A DNA stretch of 64,000 nucleotides. Source: Siphonodentalium dalli (lineage: Eukaryota > Mollusca > Scaphopoda > Gadilida > Siphonodentaliidae). Below are positions 11,595 to 23,357 of this stretch, one piece after another (position 1 is the stretch's first letter; each line of letters begins with the position of its first letter). The stretch lies in assembly GCA_032622095.1 (NCBI GenBank), contig CP136066.1, positions 67,338,278-67,402,277 of the forward strand. The letters run 5' to 3'. The notes beneath the pieces are model-generated. The model was given only the letters and a program-made list of their open reading frames with translations, was not told the DNA's origin and ran no database searches. Made by a program: the position numbers and the translations under genes.

Positions 11595-12340
11595 ATTATC
11601 ACACGAGGGTTCTTCGGAGATCCTTTCATATATCAGAACAGGGTTCTGAAGGGAACCATAATCTATCCCAACATGGTTCTTTGGAGAACCTTTATAAGAA
11701 CTCCAGATGGAATAGCGTACGATGATAATATAATATGTTTTCGCTCTTGCGTATATCGCGACATTCCGTAAACTTTAATGGTACGAGTGCAGTGCCTGTG
11801 GTTTTTACCCTTAGATAGCAAGTTTTGGCTCAATCGGTCGAGCTGTTTTCGAGTCTATAAAGGACACACACACGGAAGTCTCAAAATATATAGTAGATTA
11901 CTCACCATTTTTGGTTACTAGTAAGCCTATATTATTTGCTTTAGGCTACGCGTAAAAGTCTGCATTATATATAATGCAGAAAAGTGTGAAGTACACACTA
12001 ATTTGCATTACTTGAGAAAATGTAATGCATTGCAATGCATTACTATTATACATTACTATTCCCAAACCCTGCGAACAAACACATACTACTCCTTTCTCTC
12101 TGGTTGATGATTTATTCATGTTAATCACTCATTTCGGTTCCATGGCACATGTAACAACTGCATTATTGTTTGGTCATGAACCCTTCAGCATCCAAGAGAA
12201 CCCTAGTTAGTTACACACCGACGAACCATATCGATTATAGAGAACCTTTTCTGACACCGAGGAACCTACGGGTTCTTACAGAAAAACCCTTCAGTTCTTC
12301 AAAGAACCCCAAAGAACCCTTATTTCTTAGAGTGATAATT
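11595..12340. mobile_element. Non-autonomous CACT-ended element with GGTTCTT foldback ends
   Basis: The left end (from about 11597) reads TATCACACGAGGGTTCTTCGG. The right end, read on the other strand from about 12338, gives TATCACTCTAAGAAATAAGG and then GGTTCTT. Many GGTTCTT/AAGAACC motifs in both orientations lie at 11605-11705 and 12178-12325, giving long imperfect inverted repeats. Such MITEs are common in fish and molluscs. The CACT ends would fit a CACTA/EnSpm relation, but the left end is degenerate and no duplication is fixed. The centre holds an 18-base perfect palindrome, AATGCATTGCAATGCATT, near 12023. Confidence 0.5.
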
Positions 12341-12670
12341 AGGAATGTCGCTAGACCGAGGGTAGGTCCAAAACAACTGGTACGCACACAAGCGATGATA
12401 TTTCGTGGGTACGTAGCGTGGAGTAAGCTACACGAGCTCTAATAGTCTGTCAACTAAATATACAGAAAAGAATTGGTAGCTTAGCGGCGGAGCATAAAAT
12501 TAGAAATGCTGCTCACATATAGGCCGTGTATGCCATATGATAACTACGATGGAGTGTTTTACAAGAGGTCTCAATAGTAAAATATTGTTATAAATCACAG
12601 CAAAAATACAGCCATCACAGTTAACAAATGGGAATACCAAGATCGTAACCTGATGTTGCATGGGCCATTA

Positions 12671-12744
12671 ACAACATGGTAATTATAATGAAAATGAATA
12701 AATGGCTGGAGTCATAAATTCATTTTCACTATAATTACCATGTT
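12671..12744. repeat. Stem-loop with about 27-bp arms
   Basis: The left arm AACATGGTAATTATAATGAA.. at 12671-12697 is matched by a right arm at 12718-12744 with a single extra mismatch region, leaving a loop of about 20 bases. It may be a small foldback element or an extruding palindrome. Confidence 0.6.
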
Positions 12745-13125
12745 CTTTGCATCATTCATAGAGCACATGAGTGAATTTTGCACTAATCCATGGCTCAAAT
12801 TCATTCATTTGTTGCATATATTCTGTTGAATATAAAAGGATATGGTCCCATAAATGGCCAGATTTAGTGTACAGTATAGCCCTTTAATTAAATCTAACAT
12901 TTGTTTATTGAAGTGTTTTGTCAGTTACAATTCATTCTGGCTTGATCTAGACCATTTTCAAATGAATATGGACATAATGATAGCGATCAAGATAGCGTGG
13001 TATTTTCAGGGGACGACCGGATGTCAAACTTGGGGATGACCAGCCTAGAATTGAAAGAATTTGAGAGCTCCTTCGAAGATATTTTTGACATTTAATAAAG
13101 CCTACGGGCAAAAAAAATAAAATAA

Positions 13126-13385
13126 AAAAGGTCCGAGGGTTGATTAGAGGGCGTATCATATCATGATTTTCTAGTTTGAACCCCCGTTTTCACGATTGTA
13201 TTGCCCCGGCGTAACGTGACGTTGCAAATTGTTGTACATGTGGCAGTATACTGTTTACGACCACGTGTACTTTTTAAAAGTTCAGATAATTTTTTCAAAA
13301 TGGCAGCACGAGCACCACCACATTTTTGGACAAGGAGAATGAATCCACAGGCCACAGGCCTACCAGTGGCTATTAATACAAGACC
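13126..13385 (+). repeat. Repeat B, copy 2
   Basis: Partner of 9372-9630. It includes the upstream untranslated part and the first 25 or so codons of the small gene at 13300-13681. Confidence 0.7.
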
Positions 13386-13681
13386 TGGTCGGACCCGCCA
13401 GCCAGTGGCCTTATGAAATCAGACGGCTTTTTTGGACACGGAATTTGAGGCATTTTGATAGACTGATTTTATCGGCATTTGTGTGGGTCAATGGACTTGA
13501 CCCTACTATATTCTTACAGTGGGTGTACATGAACTTTTTGTGCGCCACTGCACAAGATTTTGCGCATTTAAGCAGACTGTTTCAGTATTATGGTCAAGGG
13601 AGGACATATATACTGTATGCATGGAACACTATATCCCGCCGCTATGATTATTTGGACGGTGTCGCCAGAATGCATGAATAA
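13300..13681 (+). pseudogene. Small uncharacterised gene, one frameshift
   Basis: ATG at 13300 opens 'MAARAPPHFWTRRMNP' and 'GLPVAINTRPGRTRQP' before a TGA at 13414. From about 13390 the next frame continues with 'WPYEIRRLFWTRNLRHFDRL', 'SAFVWVNGLDPTIFLQWVYM' and 'RYDYLDGVARMHE' to a stop at 13679-13681. The two halves together look like one protein of about 125 residues, basic at the start and aromatic-rich after it, with one base lost or gained at 13385-13415. I do not know its function. A second copy of its start at 9552 shows that it is dispersed, probably as part of a mobile element. No signal peptide or membrane segment is evident. Confidence 0.5.
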
Positions 13682-13979
13682 TAATGTATTATAAATCATC
13701 TATGGCTTATGGTTAAAACAACATTTTTGTGCTAGCTTATGTAGGACCACATTAAGGTATTTGTGTATATATATAATAAGTAGTATCAATATATAATAAG
13801 TCGTATCATCCCTCTTAACTGACAGTAATGCTGAATAGGTCACTCATCGGTTCTTTTGTGATAGTTACTCAGGTTCCCAAAAACTGTGATAAAGTTACCC
13901 AGGTTGGGGGAATTGTGATAAAATTACCCAGGTTAACGAAATCTCGTTTGTACATCACGTGTCCTTTTTGCGTATTAAA

Positions 13980-14278
13980 AATGGCGGCTTCCATTCAATT
14001 CACTGAGGACGCTCTGCTGTCAAAACTTGAAAGTTTCGATATTTACAAATATGTCCTCAAAGGGGAGGGAAATACTGAATGATGCCATGAGGGTTATAAA
14101 GGGTTCAGGTGGACCACTCATGGACAAAATCATTCCATTGGAACCTTTGGTCCCCTACACATGTGTGTATAAGGCTAAGTGGGTCGCCCGCTATGTTCAC
14201 TATTGTCGAAGCGGTGAAAATTGTCAACGTTGCTGCGGCGGACAGGGTCAATGCAGCGATGGTTATATATATAATTAA
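13980..14278 (+). pseudogene. Small uncharacterised ORF pair
   Basis: ATG at 13980 gives 34 codons ('MAASIQFTEDALLSKLESFD') to a stop at 14080. The overlapping next frame continues 'GREILNDAMRVIKGSGG', 'MDKIIPLEPLVPYTC' and a Cys-rich 'NCQRCCGGQGQC' tail to 14278. The handover suggests a single frameshift in a small gene. The family is unknown. The 'aaaATGGCGGC' start resembles that of the small gene at 13300. Confidence 0.35.
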
Positions 14279-14724
14279 GAAGTTGTGATAAGTGCACCAA
14301 ATGGCGCAGAATACCGAAGGGCTTCCCCCAAACAGCTGATTTATTTTTGCAAATGATTTATCTTACTTGTCGTACATGCTACTATTGCTAGAAAATGTCA
14401 TAGCTGGTCACTTTGAACATCAACAATATGCATTTGCAATAACTACTTCGAATGCGACTCAATTGATGTACATGGGCGGTTCGAGAATGATATTATAAAG
14501 GTGTACGATACTTAACACTGAGAGGTATGTATAATTACAATACAGCTTCATGTAAATGTAGTTCAAACATCTACGCGTGCCTAAACACTAGTTCTAGTAA
14601 AGTTCAAAGTCTTGATATTTTTCATGTTTTTATTTCTGTATTTGTTTTACATTTATGTTTGATAACCAGACGATAAACATCGTTATATCAATAAAAATGC
14701 ATTTTAAAAATTATTTTTTAACAA

Positions 14725-15360
14725 ACTTTTCAACCAATAACCTGCATGGATGGTTGAAAATATTCATGTACACGGGCGAAAAAAATGACTGAATAATTAC
14801 AGAATCATATTGGTCAATTTAATTCACATAATATTATCCTGCTTTATCCACTGACAAGACATTTGGTGGCGCCGACACCGACTATTATTCGGCCCCACTG
14901 CCTCGAAAATCATTACCTAGCATTCAAAGGTAGAAACGAGACACCACGTGACATTAAAATGGTAATATGTCTCTTTCAGTACCATTTAGTCACGAAGAGT
15001 AAATCTGTTGGGTAATTAGCCTCAAAAGAAAAACATCATAGACCATTTGTAGTTCAGCATCAGGAATATATATCCACGTCAAGTGCGTTCTTGGGCGACT
15101 ATGTTATCACGACCGCCGTCGTTACCTGACAAACTGAATAATTTAGCGACACAGAAAAGAGCGTTCCATGTTATTTTATTCCTGATATGGTAGTAATAAA
15201 GAGCGTTTATTTCACTGTTGAGCGCAAGCAATTCAAAATCATACAAACACCTGAAAAAAAGCCTGGGACAACGGAAAGTATTTATCAAAGCATACGAAGC
15301 CGGCATATCAATATTTTGTTTATTGATAAGCCTATCGTATACATCTACCAAGTTATAATT
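14725..15360 (+). repeat. Family A repeat, long copy
   Basis: Ordered shared blocks: 'aataacctgcatggatgg', 'tgctttatccactgacaaga', 'ccgacaccgactattattcg', 'gttcagcatcagga', 'aagagcgttccatgttatt' and 'caatattttgtttattgata'. The same order is seen at 17540-18440 and 34375-35320. No intact protein is visible. Confidence 0.75.
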
Positions 15361-16235
15361 AAACTTTGAATAATAGTGTTAGCAAAGTGTGTGCACCGAT
15401 TGCAAATATCGAGCTTTTGTGTTCAGTTGTTGCAATATATTTTTCAGGAAATGGATGATACGTGCACAAATTGCAAAATTGATACAATTAATGCGACCAT
15501 TAATATACGTCGAACAAACATAAGAGTGTATGTTTGTCCCAGTCCTTGGGGACAATTCGGCCAGTAATCGACACGAATAACAAGCTGGTAAGTATCAATA
15601 ACTCAGAATTGACTAAAATAGAAAGCCCTTCAGAATGTTCATGGGGAAAATGTATGCACAACACTAGACAAGCACAATTTGGCGCTCCTGTGCTATTCGT
15701 ATCGTAAGACTGATAAATTTGACATTCTTCTTGAAACATACTCTTGTGTGCCAAATAGCAGGGTGAAAATATATATTGCAAGGCGAAAAAAAAGTGTGTG
15801 CTGGAAACATAAATAAAATGAACAATTATTTGTGTAGACTTGAGTATTTATAAACTTAAGTATTCACAATCCATGTACTACAAATTGTGCGAGCTCGGGA
15901 AAAATGTGACACCAGTATGTCTACATGGCCGGTGTGTACCATCTCGATTGAAAAATAAAGTTTCTAATAATTACGTAATTCGTTGGTAGCGTAAGGTTAC
16001 CTTATAGTACACAGAATCAGTAGTATCAGTGCAGCATTCGGCAAAGCTCGGTATTCACCGTAAAATGATAACCCTGGTTCTGATAAAGTTTGAACGACTA
16101 TCATTTTACAAAAACAACTTAAAATGGCGACCAACGACGAAGTCTTAAATATTTTTACAACAATGATGACGATGATTTAGAAGACTCGCCATTGGGCTTT
16201 TTATTGCCAGCTTTGTATGTTTAATTTATTTTATG
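15361..16235. other. Stretch without recognisable gene
   Basis: Short ORFs only. An ORF at 15376-15567 has four Cys but no recognisable pattern. Confidence 0.5.
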
Positions 16236-16307
16236 AACGGGGGTGTGAAGTTGGAATTCCCCAAAGTGGACACTCCCGCAACAGACCATCTAGCCACGTC
16301 CCTGGGC
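16236..16307 (-). mobile_element. End fragment of the CAGGG-ended MITE
   Basis: Read on the minus strand from 16307 it begins CAGGGACGTGGCTAG and continues through a G-rich stretch to 'ggggaattccaact'. This matches the left end of the element at 43642 and following. Only one end is present. Confidence 0.6.
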
Positions 16308-16693
16308 GGGTTCAAACATCTCCCTGACTAGTATTGAATATTCACAGAACCATGCATATGGACGATGTGATTATCTAGTCGCATGCGTGCCGACTTGAAA
16401 TCTAGGATGACTCCTTTTGTGTAACTTTTTGCTCCACGGATCTGTGTGGAACTTGCCATTCAAATTGACCACTTGTCCTCGCCCGTAACCACAAAAAAGC
16501 TAATCATCTCAATATTCCATACTCCCTTTGCTGACTCTGGGTCAACTTGGTTTTGAACACCGATCAGTCTACATCACATTAGCAATCATGGGGCAAAGTG
16601 AATCAGAATGTTCCACACGGTCGTAAACATGTGACTTGCCACCCTATATATGGTCTTTCACATGTGTATGTTCATTCAAACACAACTGGAAAT

Positions 16694-16750
16694 ATGTCAA
16701 AGCCACAATTCGATCGAGAATCTTTCCAAAAGAGACAGAAGGAGATCAAA
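16694..16750 (+). CDS. Possible first coding exon (19 codons)
   Basis: ATG at 16694 opens 'MSKPQFDRESFQKRQKEIK' and ends exactly at a strong donor, AAA|gtaagat, in phase 0. The exons at 19126 and 25059 both begin in phase 0 after good acceptors, so the three could join in frame to the MULE protein. The link is inference from phase, order and strand; no transcript evidence exists here. Confidence 0.3.
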
Positions 16751-17539
16751 GTAAGATTATTTAGCCTCATACACGCTTGGGTTATTTGTTTTCATTGGAC
16801 AAAAGTGCAATAGTTTTCTTTGAACTAAATGTCAAAAAAGCAAATAATAGATTATTGTTTCGAAATCGTACCTCAAACTAGAGATACAGAACGTCAAAAC
16901 TGAATGGATTCCGTTGCGTTTCGTATTGCTGACTTACCGGTCAAAAATTCTCAACTGGCAGTTACACAACCAACACGATTAACTCGGCCATCAATTTCTT
17001 TTAAAAATCTTTGTTCACTCCCCATCACATATACTGTTTATCTAATACATCTTCATCAGTGAAAAATAATAAATTCTTTAATCTCAATAATAAATGTTTA
17101 TTTATAATATCGTTTATAAATAACAATTGTAATAAGTAGACATGCTGCCAGTTATTGTCAGTTTCCTGCGCACGCCATTTTACATAAATATTATAGCTCA
17201 ATCTTGGAGTATCATTTTGTATGATCCGCAGTAGTTTCTTACTGCGTGTACATTAATCTTTTATAAGTGGAATTCCAGGGGTATTTACGAACAGTTGCGA
17301 ACAGGCAAACGGACATGCATATAGACCGCTCATATACCCTTTAATATATACAGATATACATGTAAATACAAAACAAATTGTCTTGCGGGTGAAGCATCTT
17401 GCAGACATCTATCACAAAGTGATGAACAGAGCAGAGCGTGAAACTCGTGTTGAGAGACATGCCGTTTGTTAAATTAATTTAAACACAGAATGAGATCGGA
17501 TTAATAGTCAATGAGCGATACGTGTTTCAGTGAAGTTTA
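16751..17539. other. Stretch without recognisable gene
   Basis: AT-rich, nothing recognised. Confidence 0.5.
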
Positions 17540-18440
17540 GTGAAGATCGGATGAGGGATGCGACCTGTATGTTGTGCCAAAGGAAATTGTTGACGGACGG
17601 ACACAAACCCATGACAATAGCTCACTTTATGTTGCAACGTTGAGCTAAAATCTACCCCCCCCCATCAAGCCAATAACCTGCAGGGATGAGTGAAAACATT
17701 CCTTGCTATGCGTACACGGGCGAAACATTGAAGTAATTATATTTAGTTGGGATTATATTTTGATGTGCTTGCCATGCATTCTCATGACAGTTATTGCTCT
17801 CATTTCGGTCTTTGTTGTTCAGGGTCCTTGTGGCGATGATGTTCCTGTTGTAAGCAGGGTCATTTTATCCAGACTTATTTCGCACGATTTATCAACAAAA
17901 CTAAAATTGTGTGGCAGAGGGGACCCGCCAGATAAATGCATGTGGTTTCCAATACCACACTCTGACGTGTGTTCTTGTGGCGACTGTGTTATAATGACCG
18001 CCGTTGTTAACTGACAAATTGAAAGTTTGAGTGATACAGAAAAGAGCGTTCCATGTTATTTTATTCTTGATATGGTAGTATTAAAGAGCGTTTTTTCACT
18101 CTTGTGAGCGAACAATTCAAAAAGAGCTGAAAATGCCTGTAACAATGTAAATTATTTGTCACGCCATACGAAGCCGCCATGTCAATATTTTGTTTATTAA
18201 TAAGCCTATCGTTTACATCCTCCAAATTAGACATGACCGTTAAAAGAAGCCAAATGAGTATGACTCCAAACATTACAATTAACGTATATCACGCCAATTT
18301 TCCTCGCACAAATAGGTTCATATTGAACCAGGATATTCATATTTTGATATTGGACCTATTTGATTCTGAATTAGTGGACTTATTCTCTTTCATGGCGCGG
18401 ACTACAGTGAATTTATTATACACAGCCTACATCTCGTAAG
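17540..18440 (+). repeat. Family A repeat, longest copy
   Basis: Starts with 'gatcggatgagggat' and 'tgtgccaaaggaaattgttg' (shared with 49876-49990), then the 'aataacctgcagggatg' block, the 'gagcgttccatgttatt' block, the 'agacatgaccgttaaaag' block and the 'gatattggacctatttg..gcggactacagtg' end. ORFs inside are not conserved between copies. Confidence 0.75.
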
Positions 18441-18494
18441 TTGATTTATCGTAGTTCGGACCGTGTTTCTATGGAGTAGTACAGTCCATTTGCT

Positions 18495-18585
18495 TGAGAT
18501 TTTCGATGATCTTAGTAGAATGCTACATTCCTCAAATTGGCATAGCACCCGAATAGTAACTTATTAGTTTCACGCAACCGAACAA
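18495..18585 (-). repeat. Family D repeat, short inverted copy
   Basis: Its reverse complement ('tattcgggtgctatgccaat..', '..aatgtagcattctact') matches 52820-52905 in the plus-strand copy. Confidence 0.6.
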
Positions 18586-19125
18586 TTACGTAATGTCTTT
18601 CATAATTGTTGTTGACAATCGATTATAATCAATTCGACCAATAACATCGTCGATTTGCAAACGCCAAATCGCCGCAGAGGTGTTCATCGGTACACCAGCG
18701 GTGTATAATATGCATGCACAACAGTGTCTGTCGGTGAATCTCTTAACAATATGTATCAATTAGCTACCAAACTGTATGATGTTTTACATTCCGAACCTAT
18801 AATTGATTCATTCGCCATATTCCCTTCACAGTATCTAGAACAATTATAGCCATCGTTAATAATTTTCGCACTGATCATGGACAAGCACTGTGATATTGTC
18901 TGTTTAAATTGTTCGTCAGTCGGTAACGTTTTCGTAATTTTATTCATAAATTATTTGGCACTTAATTGTGCATAGTGAAAATTATGAGCTTAATGCATTA
19001 TTTCGATATATCCAATATTTTATGACCGTTAGCGTTGTTATTCAAATAAAATTTAGATTTGAAATTTGACAACTCGTTAAACAAAACATTAAACTACGTG
19101 TATAACAAACAATATATCTTTTCAG

Positions 19126-19260
19126 ATCAGCGAAATTGCGCCTTTTGAGGTAGATAAAGAAGCTATTGAAAAATTTCTTAATCCTGGGGTAATTACGGAA
19201 TTCCCTGATGACATCAAAGACTTGCCCATCCGTTTCAACGTGAACGGATTTGTCCAATCT
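19126..19260 (+). CDS. Symmetric phase-0 exon, module copy 1
   Basis: Bounded by 'atatcttttcag' and 'CAATCT|gtaagtc', the 135-base block is open over 45 codons. It begins 'ISEIAPFEVDKEAIEKFL' and ends 'IRFNVNGFVQS'. Two other exons in the window (41748-41897, 60721-60849) have the same phase, similar length, an Ile-Ser/Thr start and an 'R-x-N-(V/I)-x-G-(F/V)-x-x-S' end right at the donor. The fold and function are unknown. It lies between the candidate first exon at 16694 and the MULE exon at 25059, both phase-compatible. Strong splice signals and conservation of the pattern make it a believable exon. Confidence 0.6.
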
Positions 19261-19385
19261 GTAAGTCATAACATGAATAATTGTTAACACAAAACTTTAA
19301 TCAGATTAGCTTTTGTTCCATGTCAAATTTGAATCGCTGTTTGATAGCGTTTGGCACCAAATTACATTTACAGCAATCCATTTAA

Positions 19386-19859
19386 AGGTACTCAATCCGA
19401 ACAGAGGGTCCCCATCTCAACAGATTCCAACAACAACAATCCGATCAGAGGGTCCTATATTACTATTTCTTTGTGTGTAAAACATATTTGATTCGAGTCG
19501 AGGAACCCATCAAACAAAGCTCAGAGTTATTAGATATTGATTTTTGAAATTTGTTATTTGCTCGAGATGAGTACTATTAATTGCCGTAAATTTCCTAACC
19601 TGCTCGAGATGTGTACACCAAAACACTATTCAAACAGACAAGGATGGATAACTCTAAAATCAAGTGGTAATAATAACGCAATTTTGCCTGTGTTCTGGGC
19701 CAGAAAGTATTCCCGATAATGAAAAATAATAGATTTCTAAAATCGATATCTAACAAATCTGAGCTTTGATGAGTGACTTCCTCGACTCGAATCAAATATT
19801 TTTGACCCCCGAAGCCATTGAAATAGTAATTGAGAGGAGTTTTATCGGATTGAGTACCT
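19386..19859. mobile_element. Foldback MITE with TTAA target duplication
   Basis: Perfect 15-base ends AGGTACTCAATCCGA / TCGGATTGAGTACCT, flanked on both sides by TTAA (19382-19385 and 19860-19863). Most of the 474 bases forms two long imperfect inverted arms around about 19600, with CTCGAGATG repeats near the centre. TTAA duplication is typical of piggyBac and Kolobok elements. The AG..CT ends fit Kolobok better, which is inference. No protein is encoded. A half copy lies at 50549-50629. Confidence 0.8.
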
Positions 19860-20116
19860 TTAATCATTGAAGATGAAACGCCAGTAAAGCTTGAACACTT
19901 TGCAGCAATTCGAGACGCGAGCTACATCAGTAAATATGCCACAGTAATCACGAGTTCACGACGGCCAATAAATAGTCGTCAAACTCCACCATAGTAACAC
20001 GTGATACCTATACAAAACAAATGCATGCATTAAATCGCCCACGAACTATTTTACAAGAATTAATAACGTACATTTGGAAAATGTTATAAATTTAATATGT
20101 ATAATCTAAAACTCTC

Positions 20117-20196
20117 TAATAAATACAAGTTGTCGATAGTAACTGAAAAACAGAATCACATAGAACAAAGAGTATTTATTTATTAACTTCTAGCTC
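20117..20196 (+). repeat. Repeat E, copy 1 (80 bases, identical to 60392-60471)
   Basis: Base-for-base the same as the copy 40 kb away, starting TAATAAATACAAGTTGTCG and ending TTAACTTCTAGCTC. Flanks differ at both edges. Confidence 0.85.
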
Positions 20197-20791
20197 ATTA
20201 TAATCATTATATATAGGCAATAAATCACATCAATTTTTTAGCTGTTTTCTTGTGTTATCTCCCTTTTCATCAGCCTGGGTATATCCTTGTTAGGTTCCAT
20301 CAATTGGAGTCGTCGGTACCTTGCCATGTAAGCAAGTCCCCTTCCTTTAGCTGCTTGTTCCTCTTTGCTATTAGCAGATTGAAACTATATTTCTGAATCC
20401 GATATTTACATTCATAGAATAATCTTAACTTATTCCGAGTGGGGTCATAGCACAATTTTCGACTTGGACTTATGTCACGACTGGGAATAGGTCATACTTT
20501 GATTGCATTTTTTTTATCTTAAGTTAATGTATAAGTTGATCTATATTAAATGACACATTGTTTTTTTTTTGCACAACGAGTATAATTAGTCTTAATTAAA
20601 TTCAGTTCACCACACATTAAAAAGTTTTGGGCTTATAACTGACTCCAAGTTATTCACAATTATGGAGTTCCATCGCTTAGCGCGTCAATGGTAACAATGA
20701 ACCCCATTATATTCTTGATGAACGGTCCAGCCATTAAAAGAGAAATAAAAATGCAGTTTCTATATACCCCTCGAGTACAATTCGCTACACA
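20197..20791. other. Stretch without recognisable gene
   Basis: AT-rich with a T9-10 run near 20564. Nothing recognised. Confidence 0.5.
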
Positions 20792-21500
20792 ATGATCAAT
20801 AAAAGTTTCGGATCTCCGTCACCAATTAAGAGGTGCGTTTATACGACACCGACAAAAATCAAGAATAAGAACACAAAATTATCTTCGAAACACAACATAA
20901 TAAAAACTCTACCCCGAGGAAAATTGAACGGATTCAAGGCGGCCATTGGTTATGTGATGATATCGTTAGGCAATTTCATAACCTTCTTGCAAATGAGTTT
21001 CCAGTAATACGTGGTGTTCTTGACCCATTGCATGCCCCGGTTAAAAACTCGAAAACGGGCCAATTTGTCCACAAGGACACAAACCTTCTCAGTAATTTTG
21101 GACCCACAGAAATCGTTGCTCAAGTTCACTATACTGGGCACAGTCACTGGGTATCATCAACATGCGTACCAAACGATAACGATGATGCCGTGTATCTCTT
21201 TGACTTCCTATTTTCGCGACCAGATCCGATGACGACATCCACACAAATTCAGTTATGGTCCATGCACGGAAGCAACTCCGCTCTGAGGGCATGGGTTCCA
21301 CATATACAGAAACAGTCTAATAGCTCTGATTGCGGGGTATTTGCTTTAGCGAACCTGGTAGAATTTGGCTACAATCCCCGATATGTACGAAGTCGTCCAG
21401 ATTCTTACAACATTTGATGCGACCTCATCTGACGAGTTGCCTATTGTCAGTGAAGGTTAATCGCTTTCCGAAAAATAATCTGTGTTGTAGAACCAAATTG
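20792..21500 (+). pseudogene. C48 (Ulp1-like) cysteine protease, broken
   Basis: The best frame is open from about 20941 to 21417. It gives 'GHWLCDDIVRQFHNLL', 'YTGHSHWVSSTCV', 'AVYLFDFLFSR' and 'KQSNSSDCGVFALANLVEF'. Counting from 21028, the His40-Asp59-Gln96-Cys102 set of a Ulp1/SENP-type protease is complete. Upstream coding (20792-20935, 'MINKSFGSPSPIKRCVYT') is in another frame, and so is the usual tail ('RFLQHLMRPHLTSCL', to about 21480), so at least two frameshifts occur, near 20937 and 21405. In its family the enzyme cleaves SUMO or similar tags. Copies of this divergent type are common in invertebrate mobile elements, so a TE origin is likely. No other element part is adjacent. Confidence 0.8.
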
Positions 21501-22974
21501 AAATTCACAGAAGCGTCGATTCTGAAAAGCTGTTTATATCACTTGAAATGTGTATAGGTGATTCTTAACAGAATGTCAGTAGTATATTTACACACATTAT
21601 TGCAATGTTGCTATTCACACCAAAGTGCCAGCCAAAGTGCTTAATATATTTGCTATACCAATTACCATGCTATATCAATTACCATTTAGGGTTTAACTTT
21701 TGAGGCATAAGCGCCATTTTATAATCTATACTTATATATTTCTTTCTTCGAATCTGGATTGGCAGGAAAATAAGTTTCTATGGCTTTGTAATTCCGGATT
21801 CGATCCAAGAATCCTTGGCGTGAGGGATTAATATGCTTCATTTTATGGTTATTTGTTTTTATAGTGACTTGATATACGGTTTTAATAACAATATATTCCA
21901 TAAAATATGATTAAAATACTATAATTCATCACTATTTGAAACTTCTGTATCTCAGAAGATCCCCACAGAGAAATAGAAACTGCTGAAGACTACGCCCCTC
22001 TGACACCCAGAATACAACATAATTCAAACTTGTTCAATGGAAGGGGAAGAACTCTATCTTTAACACATAAGAATTATTCCCCTGCATTGAAAATAATACT
22101 TATTTTTACTTCAATCTTGATGACAAAACTCAACAAAAACAACGTGTTCACCGGATAGATTGATAATACACTATTTTGGAGCTTCCTCTTTCAAATGTTA
22201 GATAATATGGCATGTATTTTATATAAAGTGATCTGGGGTTCATGGTATATAATATGGCATATATTTTATATAAAGTGATCTGGGGGTTCGAAAATTAAGT
22301 GAGCCTTTAAAGCGCATGTAATAAAATAAATAGCTACCTATTTTCGTTCCAATACCTGAAACCTCTCATTCATGTTTGGAAAAAACTATCGAATTTTCAC
22401 TTGAAACTTGCAGCCGCTCGTAAAAATTCAATAAGTATTCTCTATGTTCTCATTCATATTTACACGTACATATTAATTTACTTGTACATAACTAAAATTC
22501 GTGATAATTCGCTCTTATTTCCTTATGTTTGTATTAATGTTTTATCTTCTAAAAGCTCTCACCAATGCGACGACCTCCACAGGAATGTAACAGCAGGTCA
22601 TATTCATTGTTCCGCGAAATATTTTCTGATAAGCTGTTTTCATGTTCCATGAGTATTTATGAGGAATAAAATACTGACTGCAATTTATATAATTCCCTCC
22701 TAAAACATCTGAAAACATATAATGTCAACAACCCGTTTTAATGGCATTGACAGCACATTGTCCTTTGTGTGGTACAATTGTTCTTGTTATTTAAAACAAG
22801 TCTGTCGATTCAGCTGCTCACATAAGCCCCACTGGGCAATTTTGGCATTTGATATAAGCATTATATAACTCATAGTGCTGTTACAAAACTTAAATACAAA
22901 CCGGAACATGGTCTTTCGTCGCGTTTTTGGCGGCCATGCAAGTCATTTCTCAAATTATATTAAACTAGCCGATG
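21501..22974. other. Stretch without recognisable gene; short tandem duplication
   Basis: A roughly 53-base unit containing 'attttatataaagtgatctggg' is repeated in tandem at about 22203-22290. Otherwise AT-rich with short ORFs only. Confidence 0.5.
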
Positions 22975-23357
22975 AGCCCGACGTTGTCCGGGCTATTCAA
23001 AAACCAAATTTCAAGTCGATAGCTCTACCCAGCCCGAAATTTCAAGTCGATAGATCTACCCGTTTCCGAGATCTGGTCTGCGCATGCGCGAAGCTGGCGT
23101 CGAACGGGCTCGGCGACCCGATAAAATTCGTATCCGGGGCAAGATACATTCACATACCAAATTTCAAGTCGATAGCTCCACCCGTTTCCGAGATCTCGTC
23201 TGCGCATGCGCGAAGCGGGCGCCGCACGGGCTCGCCAATACGACAACGACGACCGCCTGGTCAAACTACATACACGTACCAAGTTTCGTCCCGATCGGTC
23301 GAGAATCGTTGATTTGTATTAATGACAGACAGACAGACAGACAAACAAACAAACAGA
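22975..23357 (+). repeat. Interspersed repeat with internal duplication and GACA tail
   Basis: The GC-richer unit 'aaatttcaagtcgatag..cccgtttccgagatct..ctgcgcatgcgcgaag' is present twice (about 23033-23096 and 23158-23220), preceded by a shorter third start. It is followed by 'cgatcggtcgagaatcg' and a (GACA)n/(AAAC)n microsatellite at 23322-23357. This is a common marine-invertebrate repeat type, perhaps the 3' end of a LINE or SINE. ORFs within it are not genes. Confidence 0.7.
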
